64,000 bases of DNA from DATJCV01 sp963707665 (GTDB lineage: Bacteria > Pseudomonadota > Gammaproteobacteria > Burkholderiales > Burkholderiaceae_D), in NCBI GenBank assembly GCA_963707665.1, contig CAVPQU010000018.1, positions 186,001-250,000 on the forward strand, in the 5' to 3' direction. The notes below the pieces were generated by a model, which made no database searches, was not told the origin of the DNA, and saw only the letters and a program-made list of their open reading frames with translations. Both the position numbers and the translations under genes were made by a program. The stretch's first letter is position 1. Each line of letters begins with the position of its first letter. Shown here piece after piece: positions 33,555 through 42,512 of the stretch.

Positions 33555-34709
33555 ATGAAACCAGCCAAACGCGCCCCCAAGTGGGCAATTCTGTGGTCGG
33601 TCGCGCAATTTCTGATGATCGCCTATTCGACCTGGAGCGAACTGCGGCAACGCCGCTCGCCGGCGCCGGCATGCCATGCAGAGCTGCCGCAGCAGCAGCC
33701 TCCCGGTCCGGTGCCAACTCCGGCTGCCCCTGCTGCGCCGGACCCTGCACTGGGTAGTAGACCGGCGGCGCGTCCTCCGAGCCGCTCGAAACTGGCCTAC
33801 CTCAGGAATATTGGCGCGGTCGCCGTCGATGCCGGCCGGGCGTGGGCCGCACGTCGGGCGGCCAGCAAGGGCGCGGCGCTGGCGCTGTACACCTTGTTTT
33901 CGCTGGCGCCGATGCTGGTGCTGGTGATAGCCATGGCCGGGATTTTCTTTGGCGAAGAGGTGGTGCGGCAACTGCTGGTGGAACAGATGAAGAGCCTGAT
34001 GGGAACACAGGGTGGCGACGCGATTCGGGCCATTCTGCAGGGGACGCAACACAAGGATGCGAGCTTGATGGCCAGCCTGGTGTCGGCCGCGCTGGTCCTG
34101 GTCAGCGCGACCACCGCATTCGCCGAGCTGAAGGACAGCCTCGACGAGTTGTGGGAGGTGCCGAAGAGCGCAAGGTCCGGCATCTGGGGCCTGCTGCGGG
34201 AACGCTTCCTGTCGTTCGGCCTGATTCTGGTGCTGGCGCTGATGCTGCTGGCGTCGCTCGCCGTCAGCACCGCGCTGGCCGCGCTCAGCCGCCTCTGGGG
34301 CGGGGGCGGCGCCGATTCGGTATTTGAAATCATCACGCGCGGCGTGACCAGCACGGTGTCCTTCCTGATCGTTGCCGGCCTGTTTGCAGTGATTTTCAAG
34401 TACCTGCCGGCGACCAGGATCGCCTGGAGGGATGTGATTGTCGGCGCCTTCATCACCGCGGCGCTGTTCTCGGTCGGCAAGGCGCTAATCACCTTGTATG
34501 TCGCACGCAGCAACATCAGCTCTTCGTATGGCGCCGCCGGCTCGGTGGTGGTGCTGATCACCTGGATCTATTACTCGGCCCAGATCTTCTTCTATGGCTC
34601 GCTGTTCACCTATGAATATGCATTCCAGATGGGCAGCCGTGCGCAGGCCGGGCAGGGCCGCCAAGCCGCCGCAGGCCAAGCTACTTCATCAAGTCCGCTT
34701 CCGAGGTGA
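33555..34709 (+). CDS. YihY/RbnA-family (UPF0761) inner-membrane protein
   Basis: A 384-residue membrane protein. After a Pro/Ala-rich N-terminal region (~residues 25-80) the YihY domain begins (AASKGAALALYTLFSLAPML) with about six transmembrane segments and the typical NISSSYGAAGSVVVLITWIYYS near the end. The family was once called ribonuclease BN, but the nuclease activity belongs to another protein; function is unsettled. Start is uncertain (ATG 33537 or 33555; neither has a clear ribosome site). Its 3' end overlaps the converging reductase gene by 29 bases. Confidence 0.82.
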   Translation: MKPAKRAPKWAILWSVAQFLMIAYSTWSELRQRRSPAPACHAELPQQQPPGPVPTPAAPAAPDPALGSRPAARPPSRSKLAYLRNIGAVAVDAGRAWAARRAASKGAALALYTLFSLAPMLVLVIAMAGIFFGEEVVRQLLVEQMKSLMGTQGGDAIRAILQGTQHKDASLMASLVSAALVLVSATTAFAELKDSLDELWEVPKSARSGIWGLLRERFLSFGLILVLALMLLASLAVSTALAALSRLWGGGGADSVFEIITRGVTSTVSFLIVAGLFAVIFKYLPATRIAWRDVIVGAFITAALFSVGKALITLYVARSNISSSYGAAGSVVVLITWIYYSAQIFFYGSLFTYEYAFQMGSRAQAGQGRQAAAGQATSSSPLPR

Positions 34710-35703
34710 AGGCGTCGGCGAAAAATTCCTCCGCCGGCAGCCCGGCCGCCGCGAAGTCGGTCTTTGCGGCATCGACCATCACCGGCGCCCCGCAGGCATA
34801 GACCTGATAGCCCGAAAGATCGGGAACATCTTCCAGCACGGCCCGATGCACGAAGCCGGTACGGCCGTGCCAGCCGTCCTCCGGCGTGGCGTCGGAAACC
34901 ACCGGCACATACCGGAAATGCGGCAGCGTGCGCGCCCATTCCTCGCACAGGGCATGCATGTACAAGTCGCGCGGCCGGCGGCCGCCCCAGTACAGCGTCA
35001 TCGGCCGCTCTGATTGGGCGTGGATGGATTGTTCGATCAGGGCCTTGATCGGCGCGAAACCGGTGCCGGAGGCCAGCAGCACCATCGGCTTGTCGGAATC
35101 CTCGCGCAGGAAGAAGGTGCCGAGCGGCGCCTCGAAGCGCAGGATGTCGCGTTCCTTCAGCGTCGTAAATGCCTGATCGGTAAACACGCCGCCCGGCATG
35201 TGGCGGATATGCAGCGTGATGTTGTCATCCAGATGCGGAGCGTTGGCGATGCTGTAGCTGCGCCGGGTGCCGTCGCGCAGAATGAATTCCAGGTACTGGC
35301 CTGCCAGGTATTGCAGCCGTTCGCCGGCCGGCAATTGCAGCGAAACGATGATGACGTCATCCGCCACCTTTTGAATCTTCGTCACCCGCGACGGCATCTT
35401 GCGAATTGGAAACTGACCCATGCCAAGCACCTCGCGCACCTCGATCACGAGATCGGATTGTGGGGTGGCACAGCAGAACAGCGCCGAGCCGTTTGCCTCG
35501 TCCTGCACCGAGAGGGCCTTTTCCTGATGCGCGCCATGCGTGACGCCGCCGGACAGCAGCTTGCCCCTGCAACTGCCGCAGGCGCCGTTCTTGCAGCCAT
35601 AGGGCAGACCGACGCCGCAACGGATGGCGGCTGCCAGCACGGTTTCGCCGTCTTCGCAGACAAATTGCCGACCGCTCGGCTGAACAGTTACTTGGAAGGC
35701 CAT
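34681..35703 (-). CDS. 2Fe-2S ferredoxin-type NAD(P)H oxidoreductase (CDP-6-deoxy-glucoseen reductase-like)
   Basis: A 340-residue protein with three modules: an N-terminal plant-type [2Fe-2S] ferredoxin (CKNGACGSCRGKL with the fourth Cys in FCCATP), an FAD domain (RRSYSIANAP) and an NAD domain (LLASGTGFAPIKALIEQ). Such reductases pass electrons from NAD(P)H to an oxygenase or dehydratase; in Burkholderiales this one is often annotated as CDP-6-deoxy-delta-3,4-glucoseen reductase, but no sugar genes are near, so the partner is unknown. Start ATG lies 12 bases from the divergent gene at 35716. Confidence 0.85.
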   Translation of the reverse strand: MAFQVTVQPSGRQFVCEDGETVLAAAIRCGVGLPYGCKNGACGSCRGKLLSGGVTHGAHQEKALSVQDEANGSALFCCATPQSDLVIEVREVLGMGQFPIRKMPSRVTKIQKVADDVIIVSLQLPAGERLQYLAGQYLEFILRDGTRRSYSIANAPHLDDNITLHIRHMPGGVFTDQAFTTLKERDILRFEAPLGTFFLREDSDKPMVLLASGTGFAPIKALIEQSIHAQSERPMTLYWGGRRPRDLYMHALCEEWARTLPHFRYVPVVSDATPEDGWHGRTGFVHRAVLEDVPDLSGYQVYACGAPVMVDAAKTDFAAAGLPAEEFFADAFTSEADLMK

Positions 35704-35715
35704 ACAATCCCGCTC

Positions 35716-36615
35716 ATGAAATCAAGTGATAAAAAATTCGGCAAACCGCGTCTGCTGATCGTCGGCTGCGGCGATGTCGGGCTGCGGCTTTTGCCGTTGC
35801 TGTGCCCGCGCTTTCGAGTGTTTGCAGTGACCAGCCAGGCGGCGCATTGCGCCAAGTTACGGGCCGCCGGCGCTATCCCGGTCATAGCCGATCTGGATGT
35901 GCCACATACATTGGCACGGCTGGCGCGATTGGCCACCATCATTGTCCATTTGGCGCCGCCCGCGGCCAATGGCCTGAAAGACGTACGCAGCCGGCGCCTG
36001 GCCGCCATTTTACCCGAGCGGGCGACGCTCGTTTATGTCAGCACGAGCGGTGTCTATGGTGATTGCGACGGCCAATGGGTGGACGAAACGCGGCCGGTGC
36101 GGCCGCAAACGGCGCGTGCCAGGCGGCGCCTGGATGCCGAACAGGTCCTGCGGGCGTGGGGCAAGCGCGCCGGCGGCCGGCTGGCGATTCTGCGGGTGCC
36201 GGGCATCTATGCCGGCAACCGCTTGCCGCTGGAGCGCCTGCAGCAAGGCACGCCGGCGCTCACGGCGGCGGACGATGTGTATACCAACCATATCCATGCG
36301 GACGATCTGGCGCGCATCATTGCCGCGGCGTTGTTCAGGGGCTTGCCGGGCCGCGTCTACCACGCGGTGGACGACTCGCAAATGAAGATGGCGGAGTATT
36401 TCGACGCGGTGGCCGCCGCCTTCGGCTTGTCGCTACCGCCCCGCCTGCCGCGCGCGGAGCTGCAAAAGGCGGTGACGCCCAGCCTGTGGTCGTTCATGGC
36501 GGAATCGCGGCGGCTGTCGAATCGGCGCATCAAGGCGGAGTGGGGCTTGCAGTTGCGCTACCCGCAGGTGCCGGCGGCATTGGCACAGATTGCCGCCGCC
36601 CAGCGCGCTGGCTAA
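35716..36615 (+). CDS. NAD(P)-binding SDR/epimerase-like protein (YeeZ-type)
   Basis: A 299-residue Rossmann protein. The nucleotide motif LLIVGCGDVGLRLLPLL is close to the N-terminus, followed by VYVSTSGVYGDCDG with the catalytic-type Ser/Tyr region, and VYTNHIHADDLARIIAAAL. It resembles extended/atypical SDRs of the YeeZ group, whose substrate is unknown. ATG 35716 is 12 bases from the divergent ferredoxin reductase start, so both promoters would lie within coding sequence. A longer in-frame extension antisense to the reductase is rejected. Confidence 0.82.
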   Translation: MKSSDKKFGKPRLLIVGCGDVGLRLLPLLCPRFRVFAVTSQAAHCAKLRAAGAIPVIADLDVPHTLARLARLATIIVHLAPPAANGLKDVRSRRLAAILPERATLVYVSTSGVYGDCDGQWVDETRPVRPQTARARRRLDAEQVLRAWGKRAGGRLAILRVPGIYAGNRLPLERLQQGTPALTAADDVYTNHIHADDLARIIAAALFRGLPGRVYHAVDDSQMKMAEYFDAVAAAFGLSLPPRLPRAELQKAVTPSLWSFMAESRRLSNRRIKAEWGLQLRYPQVPAALAQIAAAQRAG

Positions 36616-36631
36616 AAACCAGGAAGCTGCT

Positions 36632-38413
36632 TCAGGTTAGTGCCGCGGTCGCCTTCAGCACTTCATCGGCGGTGGTGACGCCTTCTGCCACCTTCAGCGC
36701 GCCGGCCACGCGCAGCGGCTTCATGCCATCGGCCAGGCTTTGCCGTTTCAGTGCATGGATATCGGTTGCGGGCCGAATCAGGCTGGAAAACGCTTGCGTC
36801 ACCATCAGCAGTTCATACAGGCCGGTGCGGCCACGATAGCCGGTCTGCCGGCATTCCGGGCAGCCCACCGGGCGATATACGGCGGCAGGCTTGGGAATGT
36901 CCTGGCCTTCCCTCAGGCTGTCCCAGATATCGTCGGCGATGCTGCCGCTGGCGGCCTTGCAATCCGGGCACAGCGTGCGCACCAGGCGCTGCGCCATGAT
37001 GCCGATCAGCGTCGCCTCCAGCAGGTAGTAGGGGACGCCGAGTTCCAGCAGGCGCATCACCGCCGAGGGCGCATCATTGGTATGGAGCGTGGACAGCACC
37101 AGATGGCCGGTGAGCGCGGCCTGGATTGCCATTTCGGCGGTTTCCAGGTCGCGGATTTCACCCACCATGATGATGTCCGGATCCTGCCGCATCAGCGAAC
37201 GCACGCCGTCGGCGAAGGAAATGTCGATGCCGTGCTGCACCTGCATCTGGTTGAATGCCGCTTCCACCATCTCGATCGGATCTTCCACCGTGCAGACGTT
37301 GACTTCCGAGGTCGCCAAGGCTTTCAGCGTGGTGTACAGGGTGGTGGTCTTGCCGGACCCGGTCGGGCCGGTGACCAGGATGATGCCGTGCGGGCGGCTG
37401 GTCAGCGTGTTCCAGCGGGCGGCGTCGTCCGCCGGAAAACCGAGTTCCGGCAGCGTCTTGACCACCACCTCGGGATCGAAGATCCGCATCACCAGTTTTT
37501 CACCGAAGGCGGTCGGCAAGGTCGACAGCCGCAATTCGATCTCCTGGCCGTCGCCGGTGCGGGTCTTGATGCGGCCATCCTGCGGCCGGCGTTTTTCGAT
37601 CACGTCCATCCGGCCCAGGAGCTTGATGCGCGCGGTCATCGCGATCATCACCGCCGCCGGCACCTGGTATACCTGGTGCAGGACGCCGTCGATACGAAAG
37701 CGGATCGCACCCAGTTCACGCTTCGGTTCCAGGTGGATGTCGGAGGCGCGCTGCTCGAACGCGTACTGCCACAACCAGTCGACGATATTGACCACGTGCT
37801 GGTCGTTGGCGTCAACCTGCTTGTTGGCCTTGCCCAGTTCCACCAGTTGCTCGAAATTGTTGCGCAAGGCCAGGTCCTGGCCGCCGGAACGGTGTGCGCT
37901 CTTGATCGAGCGCGCCAGCGCAAAAAATTGCGAAATATACTGGGCGATGTCGAGCGGGTTGGCGACCACCAGCCTGATCTTGCGGCGTGCGATCTTGGCA
38001 ATCTCCATTTCCCACTCGATGCGAAACGGCTCGGCAGTGGCGATCACCAGTTCGTCCGGCGTCAACTCCACTGGCAGGATGTTGAAGCGGGTGGCATAGG
38101 TGGCGGACATCACATCGGCCACCTTGGTGAAGTCGATCTTCAGCGGATCGATACGGAAAAATGGCAGCTTGACCTTGCCCGCCAGCCATTGCGTCAGCCA
38201 GTCCAGCGTCAGGGTGGGGCGCGGCGGCAAGGCCGATTGCAGTTTGCACTGTGCCACCGCAGTCAGCACATGCATCGTCGCCGATGCATTTTTCAATACG
38301 CCTTGCGCCTGCAGGTAGAGCGGCTTGGCGGTGCTGCGTTCGATGATGCCGTCTGCCACCAGCCAGGTAAAAACTTGCTGCAGGTCGAGCGTCTTTGAGC
38401 TTGAACTATTCAT
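36632..38413 (-). CDS. GspE/PilB-family secretion or pilus assembly ATPase
   Basis: A 593-residue ATPase: N-terminal T2SSE_N-like region, then the motor domain with Walker A GPTGSGKTTTLY, Asp box (CTVEDPIEMVEAAFNQMQV), Walker B (LMRQDPDIIMVGEIRDLETA), His box (TGHLVLSTLHTNDA) and the tetra-cysteine zinc element (CPDC then CPEC). This is complete for a type II secretion/type IV pilus extension ATPase. No other pil or gsp genes occur in the window, so which machine it drives is undecided. ATG 38413 is preferred over an upstream TTG. Confidence 0.88.
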   Translation of the reverse strand: MNSSSSKTLDLQQVFTWLVADGIIERSTAKPLYLQAQGVLKNASATMHVLTAVAQCKLQSALPPRPTLTLDWLTQWLAGKVKLPFFRIDPLKIDFTKVADVMSATYATRFNILPVELTPDELVIATAEPFRIEWEMEIAKIARRKIRLVVANPLDIAQYISQFFALARSIKSAHRSGGQDLALRNNFEQLVELGKANKQVDANDQHVVNIVDWLWQYAFEQRASDIHLEPKRELGAIRFRIDGVLHQVYQVPAAVMIAMTARIKLLGRMDVIEKRRPQDGRIKTRTGDGQEIELRLSTLPTAFGEKLVMRIFDPEVVVKTLPELGFPADDAARWNTLTSRPHGIILVTGPTGSGKTTTLYTTLKALATSEVNVCTVEDPIEMVEAAFNQMQVQHGIDISFADGVRSLMRQDPDIIMVGEIRDLETAEMAIQAALTGHLVLSTLHTNDAPSAVMRLLELGVPYYLLEATLIGIMAQRLVRTLCPDCKAASGSIADDIWDSLREGQDIPKPAAVYRPVGCPECRQTGYRGRTGLYELLMVTQAFSSLIRPATDIHALKRQSLADGMKPLRVAGALKVAEGVTTADEVLKATAALT

Positions 38414-38506
38414 GGTCGACAATCGCGGCAGCAATCGATCGGGCGGCGCCTGCTGGCGGCGCGTTGCCGGGCAAAACGGCGGTGGGACGCATCTGGCGTG
38501 AATTTT

Positions 38507-39310
38507 TCATGTTGCCGGCTGCTGCGATTTCAAGCCGTTGACCCAGGATCGGGCAGGCAAGCGCGACTCTTGCCGAATGCTGGTGGCGCGCTGGTAGAGT
38601 GCTGGAAAACTCAATTCCTGCTTGCGCTTGAAAGCGATCGCAACCACGTTACCGGCGTGAACTTCCGGCAGGCAGATCACCTGATCGAAGGCGAAGCGCA
38701 TTGCCTTCAGATTTTTCGCGTAGCTCGGATGGTCGCCAAATAAATTTACCGTCATGATGCCATCCGGGCTCAGGCAAGCAGCGCATGCGCGATAAAACTC
38801 CGGCGTATCCAGCACCGGCCCGCGCGCGGTCGCGTCGTACAGATCGACCTGAAGCACGTCGAAGCTGCCGGCATTGGCTTGGTCCATCACGAAATCGTGT
38901 GCGTCCATTTCCAGCACAGTCAGTCGTTCGTCGTTGGTCGGTAGCTTGAACATGGTCTGGCAAATCGTGATCACCGACGGGTTCAACTCGATGGCGGTGA
39001 TGCGCGCAGCCGGGAAGCGGCGATAGCAAAATTTGGTCAGCGCGCCGGTGCCGAGTCCCAGCTGCACCACGTGTTGTGGGTCGTGGTTGAATAGCATCCA
39101 GGCCATCATCTGCTGCGCATATTCCAGTTCCGGCCAGTCCGGCTTGCGAATGCGCATCGCGCCCTGCACCCATTCGGTGCCGAAGTGCAGATAGCGCACG
39201 CCATCCTGCTCGGACAAGGTGACCGGTGCATATTTTGGCTTGCGTGCGGTTCTTGCCGGCCCGGTCTTGCGATTGGCGTCTGCTTCGATGGATTTGCGTT
39301 TGATCAGCAT
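38507..39310 (-). CDS. spermidine synthase-like methyltransferase-fold protein
   Basis: A 267-residue protein of the spermidine synthase fold. The SAM/dcSAM-type nucleotide loop is VVQLGLGTGALTKFCYRRF, followed by the acidic ITAIELNPSVITI and the LQVDLYDATARGPVLDTPEF loop. The polyamine-site residues are not all recognisable, so true spermidine synthesis is uncertain; many Burkholderiales carry such a SpeE-like protein of unknown substrate. ATG 39310 chosen for the N-terminus. It lies 22 bases downstream of the DNA glycosylase gene on the same strand. Confidence 0.75.
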   Translation of the reverse strand: MLIKRKSIEADANRKTGPARTARKPKYAPVTLSEQDGVRYLHFGTEWVQGAMRIRKPDWPELEYAQQMMAWMLFNHDPQHVVQLGLGTGALTKFCYRRFPAARITAIELNPSVITICQTMFKLPTNDERLTVLEMDAHDFVMDQANAGSFDVLQVDLYDATARGPVLDTPEFYRACAACLSPDGIMTVNLFGDHPSYAKNLKAMRFAFDQVICLPEVHAGNVVAIAFKRKQELSFPALYQRATSIRQESRLPARSWVNGLKSQQPAT

Positions 39311-39332
39311 GATGAACGGCGGGGTTTTGAAT

Positions 39333-39842
39333 TCAGGCGATGATACCGCGCCACGCATCCAGCTTTTCAGAAAAACTCAATTGCGCGTTGGCGGGCGATG
39401 AGGACGGCAGCACCAGCGTTTGCCAGCCGGCCGCGGCAAAGTGGGCCTCGAATTTGCCGGAAGTCTTGCCGTTGAAGCAAACGCGCATCAGTTGTGGGCA
39501 GCGCCGCCGCAGGGCCGAAAAATCGTTGTGGCGCGGATTGCGGATCGCGCTGTCGAGGCTGCCGGCGCGTTCGCAACTGGCGATCACGTCCCACAGCCCG
39601 ATCCGGTGCGTCAACAGGCGCTGCAAGCGTTCGGCATAGGGCAGGTCGGTCAGCCTTTCGTCGAGCAGCGCTGACATTAGCGGCCAGAACTGGTTGCGCG
39701 GATGGCCGTAGTATTGTTGCGCCGCCAGCGAAGCCGCACCCGGGAAGCTGCCCAGAATCAGGATGCGGGTCTGGCGGTCGATGACGGGCGCCAGACAGGC
39801 TAGCGATGGGCTGGACGAGGCTGCGGGCATCGGCTGCGACAA
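39333..39842 (-). CDS. DNA-deoxyinosine glycosylase (uracil-DNA glycosylase superfamily, family 6 type)
   Basis: A 169-residue enzyme. The catalytic motif ILILGSFPGAASLAAQQYYG followed by HPRNQFWPLM matches the hypoxanthine-DNA glycosylase branch of the UDG superfamily, and LPSSSPANAQLSF is the second conserved motif. It should excise deaminated bases (hypoxanthine, possibly uracil). It is encoded between a SulP gene (7 bases away) and the SpeE-like gene on the same strand, so the three are probably co-transcribed. Confidence 0.85.
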   Translation of the reverse strand: MSQPMPAASSSPSLACLAPVIDRQTRILILGSFPGAASLAAQQYYGHPRNQFWPLMSALLDERLTDLPYAERLQRLLTHRIGLWDVIASCERAGSLDSAIRNPRHNDFSALRRRCPQLMRVCFNGKTSGKFEAHFAAAGWQTLVLPSSSPANAQLSFSEKLDAWRGIIA

Positions 39843-39848
39843 GTCCGG

Positions 39849-41522
39849 CTAGCTCGCATACGCGGCTGTTGGCGACGTGCCGAGCAGAGCGTTGCAGCGC
39901 GCCAGGGCGGCGGCAAAATCCGGCACCAGGTTATCCGCGCCAAGCATGGCGAGGATGCCGGCCTTGTCCATCTTGCCGGTGATGCGCTGATTGGCGCCGC
40001 ACAGGATTACCGTGACATGGCGCCGAGCCAGGTTTTGAATCACTTCGCCCAGCGTTTCCAGGCCGGTGATGTCCATGAACGGCACGCGCTGCAGGCGCAG
40101 CACCAGTACCTGGGCATCGGTGTGGGTCTGCGCCAGCGCGCGCTCGAAATTCTCGACGGCGCCGAAAAAGAACGGCCCCTCGATGGTGTACACCAGCATG
40201 CCGCGCGGCAGTTGCGCCATGCCATGGTAGGCCAACTCCATCTGCAGGTCTTTCTCGGTCAGTTGCTGGGTTTGTACCGACGCGGCCATGCGGCGCAGGA
40301 ACTGCAGCATGGCCAGGATGACGCCGATGTTCACCGCCACCACCAGGTCGGTGAACACCGTCAGCAGGAACGTGATCAGCAGGATGGCGACGTCGGCGCG
40401 CGGCGCGCGCTTGACCATGCGGCTGAAGTGCTTGAGGTCGCTCATGTTCCAGGCGACCACGAACAGGATCGCCGCCAGCGCCGCCAGCGGGATGTTCGCC
40501 GCCAGCGGCGCCAGCAGCAGGATGATCAGGAGCAGCGTGACCGAGTGGGCGATGCCGGCCAGCGGGCTGGTCCCGCCGTTGCGGATGTTGGTCGCGGTGC
40601 GCGCAATGGCGCCGGTGGCGGCAAAGCCGCCGAACATCGGCGCCGCGATGTTGGCGATGCCCTGGCCGATCAGCTCCTGATTCGAGTCGTGCTTGGTGCC
40701 GGCCATGCCGTCCGCGACGACCGCCGACAGCAGCGATTCGATCGCGCCCAGCATGGCGATCGTGAACGCCGGGCCGATCAGTTCGAGAGCTTGCGCCAGC
40801 GTGATGCTCGGCAGCGTGAAGCTGGGCAATCCCAGCGGGATGCCGCCAAATGCGCTGCCGATCGTGGTGACGCCCTGGAACTGGAAGATCGACTGGACGA
40901 TCGTGGCGACGACCATGCCGACCAGCGGCCCCGGCACGCGCTGCAAGCCGCGGATGCGGTTGGAAAAAATCACCAGCAGCAGGCTGGCCAGCGCCAGTAC
41001 GGTGGTGGCGATGTGCAGCTGCGGCAATGCCTGCAGCAGATGCCAGAGTTTCTGGTGGAAGTGGTCGCCGGTCACTGCCGGCAAGCCGAAAAAATCCTGC
41101 CACTGGCTGACCCAGATGATGACGCCGATGCCGGCGGTGAAGCCGACGATCACCGGATCGGGAATGAACTTGATGACGACACCGAGCCGCGCCACTCCCA
41201 GAAAAACGAGGATGACACCGGCCATCAAGGTGGCGATCTGCAGGCCGTCGATGCCGTACTTGGCGGTGACGCCGGCCAGGATCACGATGAAGGCGCCGGT
41301 CGGACCGGCAATCTGCACGCGGCTGCCGCCGAACAGCGAAACCAGCAGGCCGCCGATGATGGCGGTGTAGATACCTTGTTCCGGCTTGACGCCCGAGGCG
41401 ATCGCGAACGCCATCGCCAGCGGCAGCGCCACCACACCGACCACCACCCCCGAGACGATATTCGGCAACCAGTGCTCACGCCGGAAAAGGCCGGCTTTCC
41501 AGGCTTCTTGAATCGCTATCAT
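39849..41522 (-). CDS. SulP-family anion transporter with STAS domain
   Basis: A 557-residue inner-membrane transporter: an 11-14-segment SulP core (MAFAIASGVKPEQGIYTAI; VQIAGPTGAFIVILAGV) and a C-terminal cytoplasmic STAS domain (VLVLRLQRVPFMDITGLET). SulP proteins move sulfate, bicarbonate or dicarboxylates; no carbonic anhydrase or other hint fixes the substrate. Its upstream region contains tandem ATGTTAA palindromes (41564-41583) and, further up, paired-repeat copy 4 in the same orientation. Confidence 0.92.
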   Translation of the reverse strand: MIAIQEAWKAGLFRREHWLPNIVSGVVVGVVALPLAMAFAIASGVKPEQGIYTAIIGGLLVSLFGGSRVQIAGPTGAFIVILAGVTAKYGIDGLQIATLMAGVILVFLGVARLGVVIKFIPDPVIVGFTAGIGVIIWVSQWQDFFGLPAVTGDHFHQKLWHLLQALPQLHIATTVLALASLLLVIFSNRIRGLQRVPGPLVGMVVATIVQSIFQFQGVTTIGSAFGGIPLGLPSFTLPSITLAQALELIGPAFTIAMLGAIESLLSAVVADGMAGTKHDSNQELIGQGIANIAAPMFGGFAATGAIARTATNIRNGGTSPLAGIAHSVTLLLIILLLAPLAANIPLAALAAILFVVAWNMSDLKHFSRMVKRAPRADVAILLITFLLTVFTDLVVAVNIGVILAMLQFLRRMAASVQTQQLTEKDLQMELAYHGMAQLPRGMLVYTIEGPFFFGAVENFERALAQTHTDAQVLVLRLQRVPFMDITGLETLGEVIQNLARRHVTVILCGANQRITGKMDKAGILAMLGADNLVPDFAAALARCNALLGTSPTAAYAS

Positions 41523-41563
41523 GCTTGCGCGTTTATGGTCACGGGGCAGTAAATATGTGCGTT

Positions 41564-41583
41564 ATGTTAACATAAAATGTTAA
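41564..41583. promoter_or_regulatory. palindromic operator candidate upstream of the SulP gene
   Basis: ATGTTAACAT perfect palindrome (41564-41573) overlapping TTAACAT-AAA-ATGTTAA (41567-41583). AT-rich nested symmetry 40-60 bases before the start suggests a repressor site; regulator unknown. Confidence 0.45.
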
Positions 41584-41690
41584 TATTTTGCCGCGGAAAG
41601 ACATGTAATCTTACCTTCCAGCCTCCCATCCGGGCGCCCGTCGGCTACCTTCCTTTGCTTTCCTGCAGCTCATGCCGACGTTGAGGGATC

Positions 41691-41753
41691 CATATACTCC
41701 ACTAGTATGGGTCAAATTTCGGGCGTTAAATGGCAGTTTATGCAACATACTCC
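41691..41753 (-). repeat. paired GGAGTATG element, copy 4
   Basis: On the minus strand GGAGTATG (41753-41746) and GGAGTATATG (41700-41691), 53 bp start to start. Interior AAACTGCCATTTAACGCCCGAAA matches copy 6. It lies ~170 bases upstream of the SulP start in the gene's orientation, within the 496-bp divergent gap to 42019; apart from this element and the operator candidate I see nothing in that gap. Confidence 0.8.
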
Positions 41754-42018
41754 TCACTTCTCCTGGGCGCAGCACGAATCTGTCGGCGCCGCGCTCACTC
41801 CATTCGCCACGACTCAGTCGCATTCAATTGCCGCTCGCCTGCCGTTTCAGGCGAGTGGCGCCACCTGGTTTGGGCGCGTGCAGAAAAGAGAAATAGGAAA
41901 AGAGAAATATACGCCTCGGCAGATGGCTGCGGAAGAATCGGTGCCGCCGCCGCAGGCTTGCTACACTCCCTTCTTTTTGTCCGTGCCGTTGACGCAGGGA
42001 CACTGATGGGGAGTTGAA

Positions 42019-42468
42019 ATGAAGCGACCACTTTATATTCTGATGTTTGTTGCACTGACCGGTTGCGCGGTCACACCTAATTCCGGCAATGTCTATAGCA
42101 GCCGCCAGGCGGGCCAGGAGCAGAGTGTGCGCATGGGCGTGGTCGAATCAGTACGCCACGTCACCATCGACAAGGGCCAGAGCGGCGTCGGTACGGTGGC
42201 CGGCGGTGCGCTCGGCGGTATTGCCGCCGGCTCCAACATTGGCGGCGGCACGGGCTCGATCGCCGCTGGCATTGTCGGCGCGGTGGTGGGCGGGATCGCC
42301 GGTAGCCATGTAGAATCAAATTTGACGCAGCGGCCGGGACTGGAAATCACGGTGCGGCTGGATAGCGGCGGCTTGCGCGCAGTAACCCAGGACGCCGATG
42401 AAGCATTCCGGGTTGGCGATCGTGTACGGCTGCTTTCGACCGGACGTTCTACCCGCGTCACACATTGA
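42019..42468 (+). CDS. glycine-zipper outer-membrane lipoprotein (SlyB/Pcp-like)
   Basis: A 149-residue lipoprotein with lipobox ALTGC (Cys16), a glycine-zipper 2TM region (GTVAGGALGGIAAGSNIGGG onward, residues ~58-95) and a C-terminal beta-rich tail (GLEITVRLDSGG). Proteins of this type (SlyB, Pcp) sit in the outer membrane and help envelope stability. GGGGAGTTGAA before the ATG serves as ribosome site. Monocistronic by spacing. Confidence 0.88.
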   Translation: MKRPLYILMFVALTGCAVTPNSGNVYSSRQAGQEQSVRMGVVESVRHVTIDKGQSGVGTVAGGALGGIAAGSNIGGGTGSIAAGIVGAVVGGIAGSHVESNLTQRPGLEITVRLDSGGLRAVTQDADEAFRVGDRVRLLSTGRSTRVTH

Positions 42469-42512
42469 GCCCAAGGGCCGTTTCCTGTCCTGAATTAACT
42501 ACGAGTTAATCG

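Noticed and set aside
35014..35715. 234-codon upstream extension of the NAD(P)-binding protein at 35716
   Set aside because: It is wholly antisense to the ferredoxin reductase gene, and the Rossmann motif lies immediately after the ATG at 35716.
42495..42509. TTAACT-ACG-AGTTAA palindrome before the Nudix gene as an operator
   Set aside because: It overlaps the position of the ribosome site and has no promoter alignment; too short for a firm claim.
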